Below, one piece after another: positions 9,413 to 17,134 of a stretch of 64,000 nt of DNA. The first letter of the stretch is position 1; the number at the start of each line of letters is the position of its first letter. Source of the stretch: DAOSWM01 sp035380045 (GTDB taxonomy: Bacteria; Bacteroidota; Bacteroidia; Bacteroidales; Tenuifilaceae); the NCBI GenBank assembly GCA_035380045.1, contig DAOSWM010000010.1:1-64000 (forward strand), read 5' to 3'. The notes under the pieces were generated by a model. That model was not told the origin of the DNA. It saw nothing but the letters and a program-made list of their open reading frames with translations, and ran no database searches. The position numbers were made by a program, and so were the translations under genes.

Positions 9413-10430
9413 AAAGATATACAGTGTCCTTAACAACAATCTGTTTTTTTACAATAACTGGCTCTTTTTTCAAAATTACTTTTTTTTCGGGTTCAGAAGA
9501 AGGGCTTGATACTGTTTGTGAGCTGTCGGGAAGATTGTTTAATATAGGTTTTACATCCAATTTTTCTTCGTTTTCGATATAGTTTACGCGTGAAGTAGGA
9601 GGGTTTGCTGCCTCCGATTCAGCATTTTCAGTTTTGCTATAGAGAATGACAGATATGGTTACAGTAACAACAATGGTTGCAGCAACAGCGATGCTTTTTG
9701 CAGAAAATAGCATCCCCCATTTGGGGAAAGTAGTTAGGTGATTAGTTCCAGACAAAGCGCTAAATGTGCTGCTGGGGAAAATACTGAAATCCGAAAATCC
9801 ATCAGCAAAAATTTTGTCAACATAGTTTTTGGCTCCCCCAAATATCGGGATGTGCAAAACGGCCCTTTTTCTTCTTTTTTTTCTCCTCTCTTCCATTTCT
9901 TGTGCCCGGTTTAGCAACATGGCCTGTAATTTTTTCCTTGCCCGTGCAAGATGTGATTTTGATGTATTCTCACTTATACCAAGTAACTGTGCAATTTGGC
10001 GGTGGGTATAGCCATCAATCACGTAAAGGTTAAAAACAGTTCGGTGATGATCTGCAAGCTTGTCAAGCATTTCAAGCAGTTCCGAGTGTGTAAAATCAGC
10101 CTGTTCAATTATTTCTCTATCATTTTCGTGGCTGTAATCACTATTTTTTTGCTCACTGGCATTATCTGGCTCTTCAATGCTGAAGGCTTCCAAATATTTC
10201 TTGCTTTCTCGTAGATGCATCAGCACCGTATTCACGGTTACCCTATGCAACCAGCCTGCAAAAGAACCCTTGCCAGTAAAAGAATCCTTCTTCTCCATGG
10301 CCTTGACAAAGGAATCGTGCATCAGGTCTTCGGCTAAAGCCAAATTCTTGACGTACCTCCTGCATACCCCTAGCATTTTTGGAGCAAGGGTGGAGTAAAT
10401 TTCCTCCCAAAATTTTTTGTTCTCGGCCAT
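9390..10430 (-). CDS. ECF-type sigma factor with C-terminal membrane anchor
   Basis: This is a 346-residue protein. Residues 1-90 match sigma-70 region 2 (RRYVKNLALAEDLMHDSFVKA, FAGWLHRVTVNT) and residues about 115-175 match region 4 (GYTHRQIAQLLGISENTSKSHLARARKKL). Ordinary ECF factors end here. This one continues through a very basic linker (ERRKKRRKRA), one transmembrane helix at about 246-264, and a roughly 80-residue tail predicted to be periplasmic, ending in VVKDTVYLYVDE. The ATG at 10430 is preferred to the upstream TTG at 10445. The overlapping downstream gene encodes an outer-membrane protein. The layout suggests a membrane-tethered sigma factor with its own sensory tail in place of a separate anti-sigma gene; release by proteolysis is inference. 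Confidence 0.88.
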   Translation of the reverse strand: MAENKKFWEEIYSTLAPKMLGVCRRYVKNLALAEDLMHDSFVKAMEKKDSFTGKGSFAGWLHRVTVNTVLMHLRESKKYLEAFSIEEPDNASEQKNSDYSHENDREIIEQADFTHSELLEMLDKLADHHRTVFNLYVIDGYTHRQIAQLLGISENTSKSHLARARKKLQAMLLNRAQEMEERRKKRRKRAVLHIPIFGGAKNYVDKIFADGFSDFSIFPSSTFSALSGTNHLTTFPKWGMLFSAKSIAVAATIVVTVTISVILYSKTENAESEAANPPTSRVNYIENEEKLDVKPILNNLPDSSQTVSSPSSEPEKKVILKKEPVIVKKQIVVKDTVYLYVDEDNQ

Positions 10431-10637
10431 TCCTCTTTCGTACAATATTATGATGCAAAAATTAAAAAGAGTTGCAGCTTATAAAGAAAAGAGTTGAATA
10501 ATTCTTGAATTTTTAACTGACTGATTTTATAGTTGACTGATTGGAGGAAGAGCCATGTAAATTTAAAAAAAGTCTGGTTGTGTTCAACGAAATTTGAACC
10601 AAATCATACAATCGAACATTCAATATAAATACTATTC

Positions 10638-12218
10638 CTAAAACTCGTTCCCTTTTCCCTTTGGGTAGTCAAGAGAGTAGTGCAGTCCACGGCTCTCATG
10701 CATCATCTGAGCGTTTTTAATGATGAGGTAGCCAACATTTATCATGTTGCGGAGTTCGCAAAGGTTTTGGGTAAGAATTGACTTTTTATAGAGTTCCTCA
10801 GTTTCTTTGTAAATAATTTCAAGCCTGGTAAGTGCCCGTTCTAACCGCAAGTTCGAACGGACAATGCCAACGTAGTTGCTCATAATCTGCTGCATCTCCT
10901 TGTAGTTTTGGGTGATGAGCACCATCTCCTCGTTGTGTTTTGTCCCCTCATAATCCCAATCGGGTACCTCTTGGTTTATTGTTAACGTTTTTGCTTTCTC
11001 AATAGCATGTTTCGCGGCTCTGTCGGCGTAAACAATTGCCTCAATAAGCGAGTTGGAAGCAAGTCGGTTCGCTCCGTGTAGACCGGTTGAGGAGCATTCG
11101 CCTATGGCGTATAGGTGGCTAATTGTGCTTTGTCCGTTTAGGTTTACCTTTATTCCACCACACAGGTAGTGAGCAGCAGGAACTACCGGAATCATTTCTT
11201 TTGTTATATCAATTCCAACCGAAAGGCACTTGTCGTAAATATTTGGGAAATGATTCTTTATATCGTTGGCTTCCTTAAAGGTTACGTCGAGGTAAACGTA
11301 ATCATCGCCACGAATTTTCATTTCGTTGTCGATGGCGCGGGCAACAATATCGCGGGGAGCGAGTGAACCCCGCTCATCGTACTTGTGCATAAACTCCTTG
11401 CCGTCGGTGGTTTTTAGGATTGCGCCAAAACCCCGCATGGCTTCGGTTATTAGGAACGATGGACGTTCGCCCGGGTGGTAAAGGGAAGATGGGTGGAATT
11501 GAATAAACTCCATGTTTTCAACCTCTCCTTTTGCCCGGTAAACCATGGCAATGCCATCGCCGGTTGCTACAAGCGGATTGGTGGTTGTGTGGTAAATGTT
11601 GCCAATTCCTCCGGTGGCCATTACGGTGCTTTTGGCAAGAAACTTTCCTACTTTCTGTGTTTTGAGGTTGAGTATGTAAGCGCCAAAGCATGTTATGTCT
11701 GGATTCCCTCTTCGAATGTCAATTCCTAAATGGTGTTGAGTTATAATATCAACAGCAAAAAAATTTTCAAAAACTTCGATATTTTTATGTGCTCTTACTT
11801 TTTGCGAAAGAGCCCGCTGAATTTCGTGGCCAGTGTTGTCCTTGTGGTGAAGAATTCTATGCTCAGAGTGGCCGCCTTCTCTTGCTAAGTCGTAGTGGCC
11901 ATCAGTCTTTTTGTCGAATTTTACACCCCACTGAATTAGCTGCTTTATTTGATTTGGAGCTTCGCTTACAACAGCTCTTACTACCTCTTCGTTGCAAAGG
12001 CCATCGCCGCAAATTAGGGTGTCGTTTATGTGTTTTTTAAAATTATCGGGGTCGTATGTAACTGCCGCAATTCCTCCCTGAGCATACACGGTATTTGTTT
12101 CCTCAAGGTTCGCTTTACAGATAACGGTAACGGTTCCAAATTCAGCAGCTTTAAGTGCGAAACTAAGCCCGGCTATGCCGGAGCCAATAACCAAAAAATC
12201 GCTTTCGTGGGTAATCAT
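10638..12218 (-). CDS. nadB: L-aspartate oxidase
   Basis: This 526-residue cytoplasmic flavoprotein oxidises L-aspartate to iminoaspartate, the first step of de novo NAD synthesis. The N-terminal FAD-binding motif is VIGSGIAGLSFALKAAEFG. The conserved AQGGIAAV, REGGHSEHRILHHKD and ATGGIGN stretches and the GLHGANRLASNSL segment identify NadB within the succinate dehydrogenase flavoprotein superfamily. Length is normal. nadA and nadC are not adjacent, so the gene appears to be alone, with mscL oriented the same way upstream. A -7 promoter box and a perfect inverted repeat lie just before the ATG, which suggests specific regulation. Confidence 0.95.
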   Translation of the reverse strand: MITHESDFLVIGSGIAGLSFALKAAEFGTVTVICKANLEETNTVYAQGGIAAVTYDPDNFKKHINDTLICGDGLCNEEVVRAVVSEAPNQIKQLIQWGVKFDKKTDGHYDLAREGGHSEHRILHHKDNTGHEIQRALSQKVRAHKNIEVFENFFAVDIITQHHLGIDIRRGNPDITCFGAYILNLKTQKVGKFLAKSTVMATGGIGNIYHTTTNPLVATGDGIAMVYRAKGEVENMEFIQFHPSSLYHPGERPSFLITEAMRGFGAILKTTDGKEFMHKYDERGSLAPRDIVARAIDNEMKIRGDDYVYLDVTFKEANDIKNHFPNIYDKCLSVGIDITKEMIPVVPAAHYLCGGIKVNLNGQSTISHLYAIGECSSTGLHGANRLASNSLIEAIVYADRAAKHAIEKAKTLTINQEVPDWDYEGTKHNEEMVLITQNYKEMQQIMSNYVGIVRSNLRLERALTRLEIIYKETEELYKKSILTQNLCELRNMINVGYLIIKNAQMMHESRGLHYSLDYPKGKGNEF

Positions 12219-12257
12219 ATATTCCTTATTTCGTAGTACAAAGATAAGGAATATATG
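12216..12257. promoter_or_regulatory. 14-bp inverted repeat over the nadB promoter and start codon
   Basis: The arms CATATATTCCTTAT (12216-12229) and ATAAGGAATATATG (12244-12257) are perfect reverse complements separated by 14 bases. The left arm contains the nadB start codon, and the right arm overlaps a -7 box. As the outer arm lies upstream of the likely transcription start, a protein-binding operator is more likely than an RNA hairpin. Confidence 0.6.
12239..12246 (-). promoter_or_regulatory. Candidate -7 box of the nadB promoter
   Basis: The minus strand reads TATCTTTG, an exact TAnnTTTG match, ending 20 bases before the nadB ATG. It sits inside the inverted repeat. A TTTG -33 box is not evident. 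Confidence 0.45.
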
Positions 12258-12275
12258 GTAAAAGAGTTGTGGGTT

Positions 12276-12677
12276 CTACTTGCTTTTCAGAATATCGCGA
12301 ATCTCTGTTAGCAGAATCTCTTCTTTGGTTGGAGTAGGCTCAGGGGTAGGTTTTGCTTCCTCCTTACGCTTAAACTTGTTCATAACCTTAACGAGCAGGA
12401 AAATTACGAGAGCGATGATTAGAAAGTCGATAACTGTTTGGATAAAAATGCCATAGTTAATGGTTACAGGTTCTGCTCCTTCTTTCAAAGCTTTGAAGCT
12501 TATTTTGAGGTCAGAGAAATCAACTCCACCAATTATAAAACCAATGGGAGGCATTATTACATCCTTCACAATGGATGATACGATTTTTCCAAAAGCAGCT
12601 CCGATAATTACTCCAACTGCCATATCGATAACATTGCCACGAATGGCAAACTGTTTGAATTCCTTAACAAATCCCAT
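12276..12677 (-). CDS. mscL: Large-conductance mechanosensitive channel
   Basis: This 133-residue inner-membrane protein forms a homopentameric pore that opens under membrane tension during osmotic downshock. The N-terminal amphipathic helix and first transmembrane segment contain the family signature (GNVIDMAVGVIIGAAFGKIVSS, read here in two parts), followed by DVIMPPIGFIIGG. The second helix is FIIALVIFLLVKVMNKF, and the C-terminal charged helix ends in LTEIRDILK. Length is typical. It lies 31 bases after the DUF3078 gene on the same strand. Confidence 0.96.
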   Translation of the reverse strand: MGFVKEFKQFAIRGNVIDMAVGVIIGAAFGKIVSSIVKDVIMPPIGFIIGGVDFSDLKISFKALKEGAEPVTINYGIFIQTVIDFLIIALVIFLLVKVMNKFKRKEEAKPTPEPTPTKEEILLTEIRDILKSK

Positions 12678-12708
12678 ATCGCTTGTTGATTAAGTTTAGC
12701 AGGAAAGG

Positions 12709-13632
12709 CTAGAATTTATAGGAAAACCCAACTCCCAGCACTTCCTTAAATTGAACCTTCGATTTCACTGATTTTGTAGGGTTCCCTGCTGCGTCCTCCT
12801 CTACTACAATGGCAATATCATCGTCGTAAAGCAGATGAGTTGTTATGGTTGCCGAGATGTACTGGTTAACTTTCATTGAAATCAACGTTTCCCAGCTTAC
12901 ATCGATGTTTTGCGGATTATTCAGGTAGTTCGAGAAGAGGTCGAGCTTGGTTTGCAGGGTTACATTCTTCATTATATCGTACTTCCAGAAGAAACGGGCG
13001 TAACCACCAATTTCCGACCGAGTCTTTTTACCGGGGTCAACGCCAAAGGCTCCGGCATCGGCAAGGGTTTGGTCGTTTACAATGGTAACCTTTGCTGTAA
13101 CGGGTGCAACAAACGCCGTAAAGTTATCGCTGGGTTTGTAGTCCATACCAACTGCCCCCAGAAGGTATCCGGGTGCAAGGAACTTCGAGATAACATCGGT
13201 TGTATTGGGGTAGTTGTAGCCAGCCGTCATCTGGGTTTTTAGGTTTATTAACCCGGCGTAGTACCAGTGCTTCGAGGCTTTCTGGCCAAACTTTGAGGTG
13301 AAATCGAACTTGTCGTCGGTTTTAATCCAATCGGCATCGCCCTGCTTCATGGTTCCGTAGGCAAGGTCGAGGTAGTTTTCCCACAGCATCTTCTCCTTCT
13401 TGTAGTTGGCAAAAAGGCTAAGCAGCCCGTTAACCGACATGGAGTTTTGCCCTCCTGCCGACCAGTTCGAGAGGGCAACCTGCGAAAGGTTTGTTGTTAT
13501 GGTTCCTCCCTTTTTCCAACCCTGTGTGCTATCGGCTACGTGGGTTTTTAGCTGCTTTTCGGCTTCGGTGGTTTGCGAGTAGGAGATAACAAAAAAAGTT
13601 AAGCAGAGTAATGTAAGTAGTATTTTTTTCAT
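12709..13632 (-). CDS. DUF3078 outer-membrane protein
   Basis: This 307-residue protein has a signal peptide (cleavage near VISYSQ) and then the DUF3078 signature, GWKKGGTITTNLSQVALSNW followed by SAGGQNS. The rest alternates aromatic and polar residues and ends in GVGFSYKF, with a terminal phenylalanine, as in outer-membrane beta-barrels inserted by BamA. The family is widespread in Bacteroidota and has no defined biochemical function that I can state. It is upstream of mscL on the same strand. A possible -7 box (TACTTTTG on the minus strand, 13655-13662) precedes it. Confidence 0.88.
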   Translation of the reverse strand: MKKILLTLLCLTFFVISYSQTTEAEKQLKTHVADSTQGWKKGGTITTNLSQVALSNWSAGGQNSMSVNGLLSLFANYKKEKMLWENYLDLAYGTMKQGDADWIKTDDKFDFTSKFGQKASKHWYYAGLINLKTQMTAGYNYPNTTDVISKFLAPGYLLGAVGMDYKPSDNFTAFVAPVTAKVTIVNDQTLADAGAFGVDPGKKTRSEIGGYARFFWKYDIMKNVTLQTKLDLFSNYLNNPQNIDVSWETLISMKVNQYISATITTHLLYDDDIAIVVEEDAAGNPTKSVKSKVQFKEVLGVGFSYKF

Positions 13633-13702
13633 TGTTTTAGTTTTTAAAATTAACCAAAAGTATTAGTAACAAACAGAAGTTTCTTATGTTAAGCGGTTGA
13701 AG

Positions 13703-15034
13703 TTAAAACTTCTGTGAAACGGCATTTTTCCCAAGCCACTCTTCCAGCGTTGAGTAAATGCTGTCGCGGGTTTCCTTCGGAAAACTTTTAATTCTTGTAG
13801 AATGATTGCCCTTCGGGTTGATAAATCTGCGTCCGTTGGTTTCTTCCCCGGTTTCAACTGCAGTTGCGGTCCATGGGTCGTATTCACCGTAAATGTACAG
13901 CATGTTGTTCCCGTTTTTCTGTATCCATTCGTGAACTTTCTTCGAATGTTCGGGGTTGAATGTGGGATAAATCCCTGTGGGCATGGTAAAGTCAAACGTT
14001 ATGTTCGTTGTGTCTGAAACGAATTCTCTCCAGGCTTCAATGTTATACCCATACATTCCAATTTCGGTCATGGCCTGGTAGAAGAAAGGGCGAACGTTTT
14101 CTATCCCGCTATCCTCGAAGAAATCGAAGGGGGCTACCCGAACCCAGCTGTAAAACATAGCAGAGTCGGAAACTGATGGTTGCGGAATTTGTTCGCACGA
14201 AACGCCTCCCCACTGCCAGAAGGCAAAGCCATACTCAAAAACGTTAAGATCGTAAGCTCGATTTAGTCCAATGGAAAATGTGTAATTATGCCTTTGGGCG
14301 TAGTCTTCAAGCAGGGGCATCAGTTTTTCTTTCCTAACAAAAAGTTCATGTTGAAAATTCTTAATTCTTTCGCGGCATTCCTCGGGTCCAACATTTTCAA
14401 GAAAATTATAGAATCGTTTATCCTCGCTTGAAAAAGCGAGCGGGGCAACGTACGGGATGCTAACATCAACGTCGTTGGGGTAGTAGTACCGATGCGAAAT
14501 GGTTGCCTGTCCACCCTTGCTAATTCCGGTGCTAACCCATTTATTTTTGTAGAATGGTTTAAACGCTTCAATAATTCGGTGCTGGTCGGTGGCTGCCTGG
14601 TAGGTGTTTAGGTAATTCCACGGTATGCTATCCTTGGGTCTGCTTCTGTCGAAGAAACGATGCTCAATGGTTATTTGGTTCGCATCTAGCAACTTTGTTG
14701 GCTCATCGGCCAACGGAGAGAAAAGGGTGTAGCCCTCAATAACCACCACCATTGGTTTCGAAAAATCCTTGTGGTTGTATACCACTTTTTGCGGGAAATG
14801 TGGGCTATTAGGATTCTTATGGTCGATCGGTTGCGAAAACCAGAGTTCCCAGGTTTCAGCGAAAAGGGTATCGCCCTCAATTTGCTTCATGCTATCGATA
14901 TATGGAATTTTTGCTAGAACCTCCTGTGCCGATTTTGGGGCAGAAGCACAGGATGTGACAAGAAACAATACAACGAAGCAGAAGGAGATTGTAAGGAACT
15001 TTTTGCCGTTTTTTACGAGTATTAAGTTGTTCAT
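13703..15034 (-). CDS. S37-family serine aminopeptidase-like lipoprotein
   Basis: This 443-residue protein has a lipoprotein signal (VTSC, Cys29) and an alpha/beta-hydrolase fold of the PS-10 peptidase S37 type. The strand before the nucleophile elbow reads WVSTGISKGGQAT, giving Ser172 as the probable catalytic serine in GxSxG. FSQPIDHKNP, TIEHRFFDRSRP and YIYGEYDPWT (probable catalytic acid) also fit the family, and GNHSTRI near the end supplies a candidate catalytic histidine. Related Streptomyces enzymes cleave tripeptides from proteins. An envelope role in peptide use is likely. The gene is monocistronic. Confidence 0.88.
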   Translation of the reverse strand: MNNLILVKNGKKFLTISFCFVVLFLVTSCASAPKSAQEVLAKIPYIDSMKQIEGDTLFAETWELWFSQPIDHKNPNSPHFPQKVVYNHKDFSKPMVVVIEGYTLFSPLADEPTKLLDANQITIEHRFFDRSRPKDSIPWNYLNTYQAATDQHRIIEAFKPFYKNKWVSTGISKGGQATISHRYYYPNDVDVSIPYVAPLAFSSEDKRFYNFLENVGPEECRERIKNFQHELFVRKEKLMPLLEDYAQRHNYTFSIGLNRAYDLNVFEYGFAFWQWGGVSCEQIPQPSVSDSAMFYSWVRVAPFDFFEDSGIENVRPFFYQAMTEIGMYGYNIEAWREFVSDTTNITFDFTMPTGIYPTFNPEHSKKVHEWIQKNGNNMLYIYGEYDPWTATAVETGEETNGRRFINPKGNHSTRIKSFPKETRDSIYSTLEEWLGKNAVSQKF

Positions 15035-15099
15035 ATCCCTTAATATTTTATACCAAAGCTAAAACTTTTTTATAAACTGGAGATGAAAAGGGGAAAGAT

Positions 15100-15705
15100 T
15101 TATAACCCAGATAATACTAGGGTTACTAAAAATGGTACCAGAATGGTGAGGATTATACCATGAAACAAAGAAATAATGGCATACTCGTTACCGGAACTTT
15201 TCGATATAATTGGCAAGGTTGTGTCCATGCTTGTGGCACCGCCCGAACATATGGGGGCAATTTTACCCAGGTAAATGGCAAATAATGGCGCAAGTAGAAG
15301 AGTAATAATTTCGCGCATTACGTTCGACAGAAGGGCCACCACTCCGAGCTCCTCTCCTCTAATTTCTGTGATAAAAATGCTAGAAAGGCTGTAGTAGCCA
15401 AATCCGTAGCCAACCGAAAGTAAATCCTGAAAACTGTAATCGGTTACAAAAAACCAAAGTATAATGGTTCCAAGGGTTGTTCCCAGTATGGTAAAAACTG
15501 GAACCAACAAGATTTTAAGGTTGAAGCTACGAATAGCTTTCAACGAAGCCGTGTCGGCTCCAATGCTTATGCCCACCAGAAACATAAGCAGGTATAGCGC
15601 CCACTGGCTGTAGTCGTTTTCAGTAAGAATACTGGGAATAAAATCAGCGAACCCTGCAAGAACTCCTGCAGCAAAGAAAAGAAGGATAATTATGCTGCTC
15701 TTCAT
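15100..15705 (-). CDS. LysO-family exporter, C-terminal half
   Basis: This 201-residue membrane protein matches the C-terminal part of the LysO (YbjE, DUF340) lysine exporter. It has about six hydrophobic segments and the motif region ICSGGATSMDTTLPIISKSSG. In Escherichia coli LysO is one chain of about 300 residues; here the N-terminal part is encoded by the preceding gene, whose TGA overlaps this ATG (ATGA). The two products probably assemble into one transporter. Substrate (lysine or an analogue) is inferred from the family only. Confidence 0.85.
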   Translation of the reverse strand: MKSSIIILLFFAAGVLAGFADFIPSILTENDYSQWALYLLMFLVGISIGADTASLKAIRSFNLKILLVPVFTILGTTLGTIILWFFVTDYSFQDLLSVGYGFGYYSLSSIFITEIRGEELGVVALLSNVMREIITLLLAPLFAIYLGKIAPICSGGATSMDTTLPIISKSSGNEYAIISLFHGIILTILVPFLVTLVLSGL

Positions 15706-15986
15706 TCCCGATTATTTTTGGGTTTGAACCAAAGCAAGTATCCCAGCCAGGCAACCAGAACGCTTCCAAGAATGGTTGAAATGGAAATTAGGAATGCGTT
15801 AAACCCAAGAGTAGGAAGGTTATTTAGAATAACCTGGTTGGTGCCTATGGCTACACCTAACAGAAAAAGCAACAGGTATATTGCCCACATAACAAGCTTG
15901 TTGTTAATGAAAACCAGTGCTTTTTTCTTTCTGATGAGGTAGCCTAAGGCTATGCCCAGAACCATTATTGCTACTACTGTTAGCAT
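15702..15986 (-). CDS. LysO-family exporter, N-terminal half
   Basis: This 94-residue protein has three hydrophobic segments and matches the N-terminal LysO domain (LGYLIRKKKA, then WAIYLLLFLLGVAIG). It overlaps the C-terminal half gene by 4 bp in an ATGA arrangement that favours equal synthesis. It follows the nucleotidyltransferase gene by 6 bases, so all three may be co-transcribed. Confidence 0.84.
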   Translation of the reverse strand: MLTVVAIMVLGIALGYLIRKKKALVFINNKLVMWAIYLLLFLLGVAIGTNQVILNNLPTLGFNAFLISISTILGSVLVAWLGYLLWFKPKNNRE

Positions 15987-15992
15987 ACTTTG

Positions 15993-16895
15993 CTAAAACA
16001 GAGGAGTGGGATACTCGTTGTTCTCAATTAGCTCCAGAAGCCGTTGCTTCACAATTGGCTTGTCGCCAGGGTATGTAACTCCAAACCATTGAGCGCGAGT
16101 AGGTAGCACTTCACAGGATGCAAGGTTTGTTTTTATAAGTTTGTTTACAACCGTAGGTATGTAGAATTCTGCCTTTGGATTTGCCAGAGAACCTCCCAGA
16201 AATTCGTGAAGCATGGAATCGATGTGGCCAAAGAAGCTTGGGCTGAAACCCCAAAAGTTCATCGAAACGAGTGATTGCTCATCAACAGCAACCAGCTGGT
16301 TGCTTTCGTCTTTGTACTTAACAGCTCCGTCAATTCGTTCAATATGGGTTCGCTCAACAACATCCTGTAGGTATGAGCTGTTATCAACGCTGCAGATTCC
16401 CCGCGAAACTGAGCCCTGGTCGCTAAGCGTATTGGCTAACCTGTAGCCAACCATATAGTACTCGTTGTGCTTGAGGTTGGGGTTTGTAAGCGCTTTGCTT
16501 AGAACTTGGAACGAGTCGGCTCCGTAAAAATCGTCGGCGTTAATAACGGCAAAGGGCTCCTTCACCACATCGCGACAAACCCACACGGCGTGTGCTGTTC
16601 CCCAGGGTTTTACCCTTTCAGGCGGGCAATCAATTCCCTCGGGAAGCATGTTTAGCTCCTGAAAAACAATTTCGTAAGGAACTTTCCCGTTGAACCGTTT
16701 CCCAAAAACATCCAGAAAATCCTTCTCAATGTCCTTCCTGATTACGAAAACTATTTTGCCAAAACCTGCTCGCAGGGCATCAAAAACGGAGTAGTCGATA
16801 ATTGTTTCTCCGTTCGGACCAACAGCATCAACCTGCTTAAGGCTTCCATAGCGGCTGCCCATTCCTGCAGCAAGAATTATTAAAGTGGGTTTCAT
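15993..16895 (-). CDS. Sugar-phosphate nucleotidyltransferase
   Basis: From the ATG at 16895 this is a 300-residue cytoplasmic protein that begins with the NTP-transferase signature LIILAAGMGSRYGSLKQVD, in which the GxGxR loop and lysine bind the nucleotide. INADDFYG supplies the metal-binding aspartates, and PWGTAHAVWVCRDV fits the fold. The frame runs on to 16946, but the extra N-terminus does not fit the family. The enzyme should transfer a nucleoside monophosphate to a sugar phosphate; the exact sugar cannot be told. It is divergent from the permease gene at 17135. Confidence 0.87.
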   Translation of the reverse strand: MKPTLIILAAGMGSRYGSLKQVDAVGPNGETIIDYSVFDALRAGFGKIVFVIRKDIEKDFLDVFGKRFNGKVPYEIVFQELNMLPEGIDCPPERVKPWGTAHAVWVCRDVVKEPFAVINADDFYGADSFQVLSKALTNPNLKHNEYYMVGYRLANTLSDQGSVSRGICSVDNSSYLQDVVERTHIERIDGAVKYKDESNQLVAVDEQSLVSMNFWGFSPSFFGHIDSMLHEFLGGSLANPKAEFYIPTVVNKLIKTNLASCEVLPTRAQWFGVTYPGDKPIVKQRLLELIENNEYPTPLF

Positions 16896-17025
16896 ACAAG
16901 CAACTTTATGGTTTTTTAGAGTACAAAAATGGTGTAAATGAATCAATATTAAAAGCGAGAACTTATTTTTTTGTTTACAGATTTTTTATGTTCGCTACCG
17001 CACATTATTGTTTCACAATAAAACA

Positions 17026-17058
17026 TTTGGATTGCATTAGAAAATAGGAGTAAATTTG
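17026..17058 (+). promoter_or_regulatory. Promoter for the permease gene at 17135
   Basis: A TTTG -33 box at 17026-17029 is followed after 21 bases by TAAATTTG (17051-17058), an exact match to the Bacteroidota -7 consensus. Transcription would begin near 17063, leaving a leader of about 70 bases. Confidence 0.55.
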
Positions 17059-17062
17059 TTAA

Positions 17063-17089
17063 TTGCATAATAAATAGTAATTTATGCAA
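17063..17089. promoter_or_regulatory. 8-bp inverted repeat at the transcription start
   Basis: TTGCATAA (17063-17070) and TTATGCAA (17082-17089) are perfect reverse complements with an 11-base spacer. They begin right after the predicted -7 box. They could be an operator or form a 5' hairpin in the message. Confidence 0.4.
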
Positions 17090-17134
17090 CTGGGAATGGG
17101 TTTTGTCAAAGAGGTATGAAAAAGAATTGATATT

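Noticed and set aside
10446..10637. A promoter or operator for the sigma factor gene
   Set aside because: A TAATTTTTG sequence is near the consensus but one base too long, and nothing else in the gap stands out.
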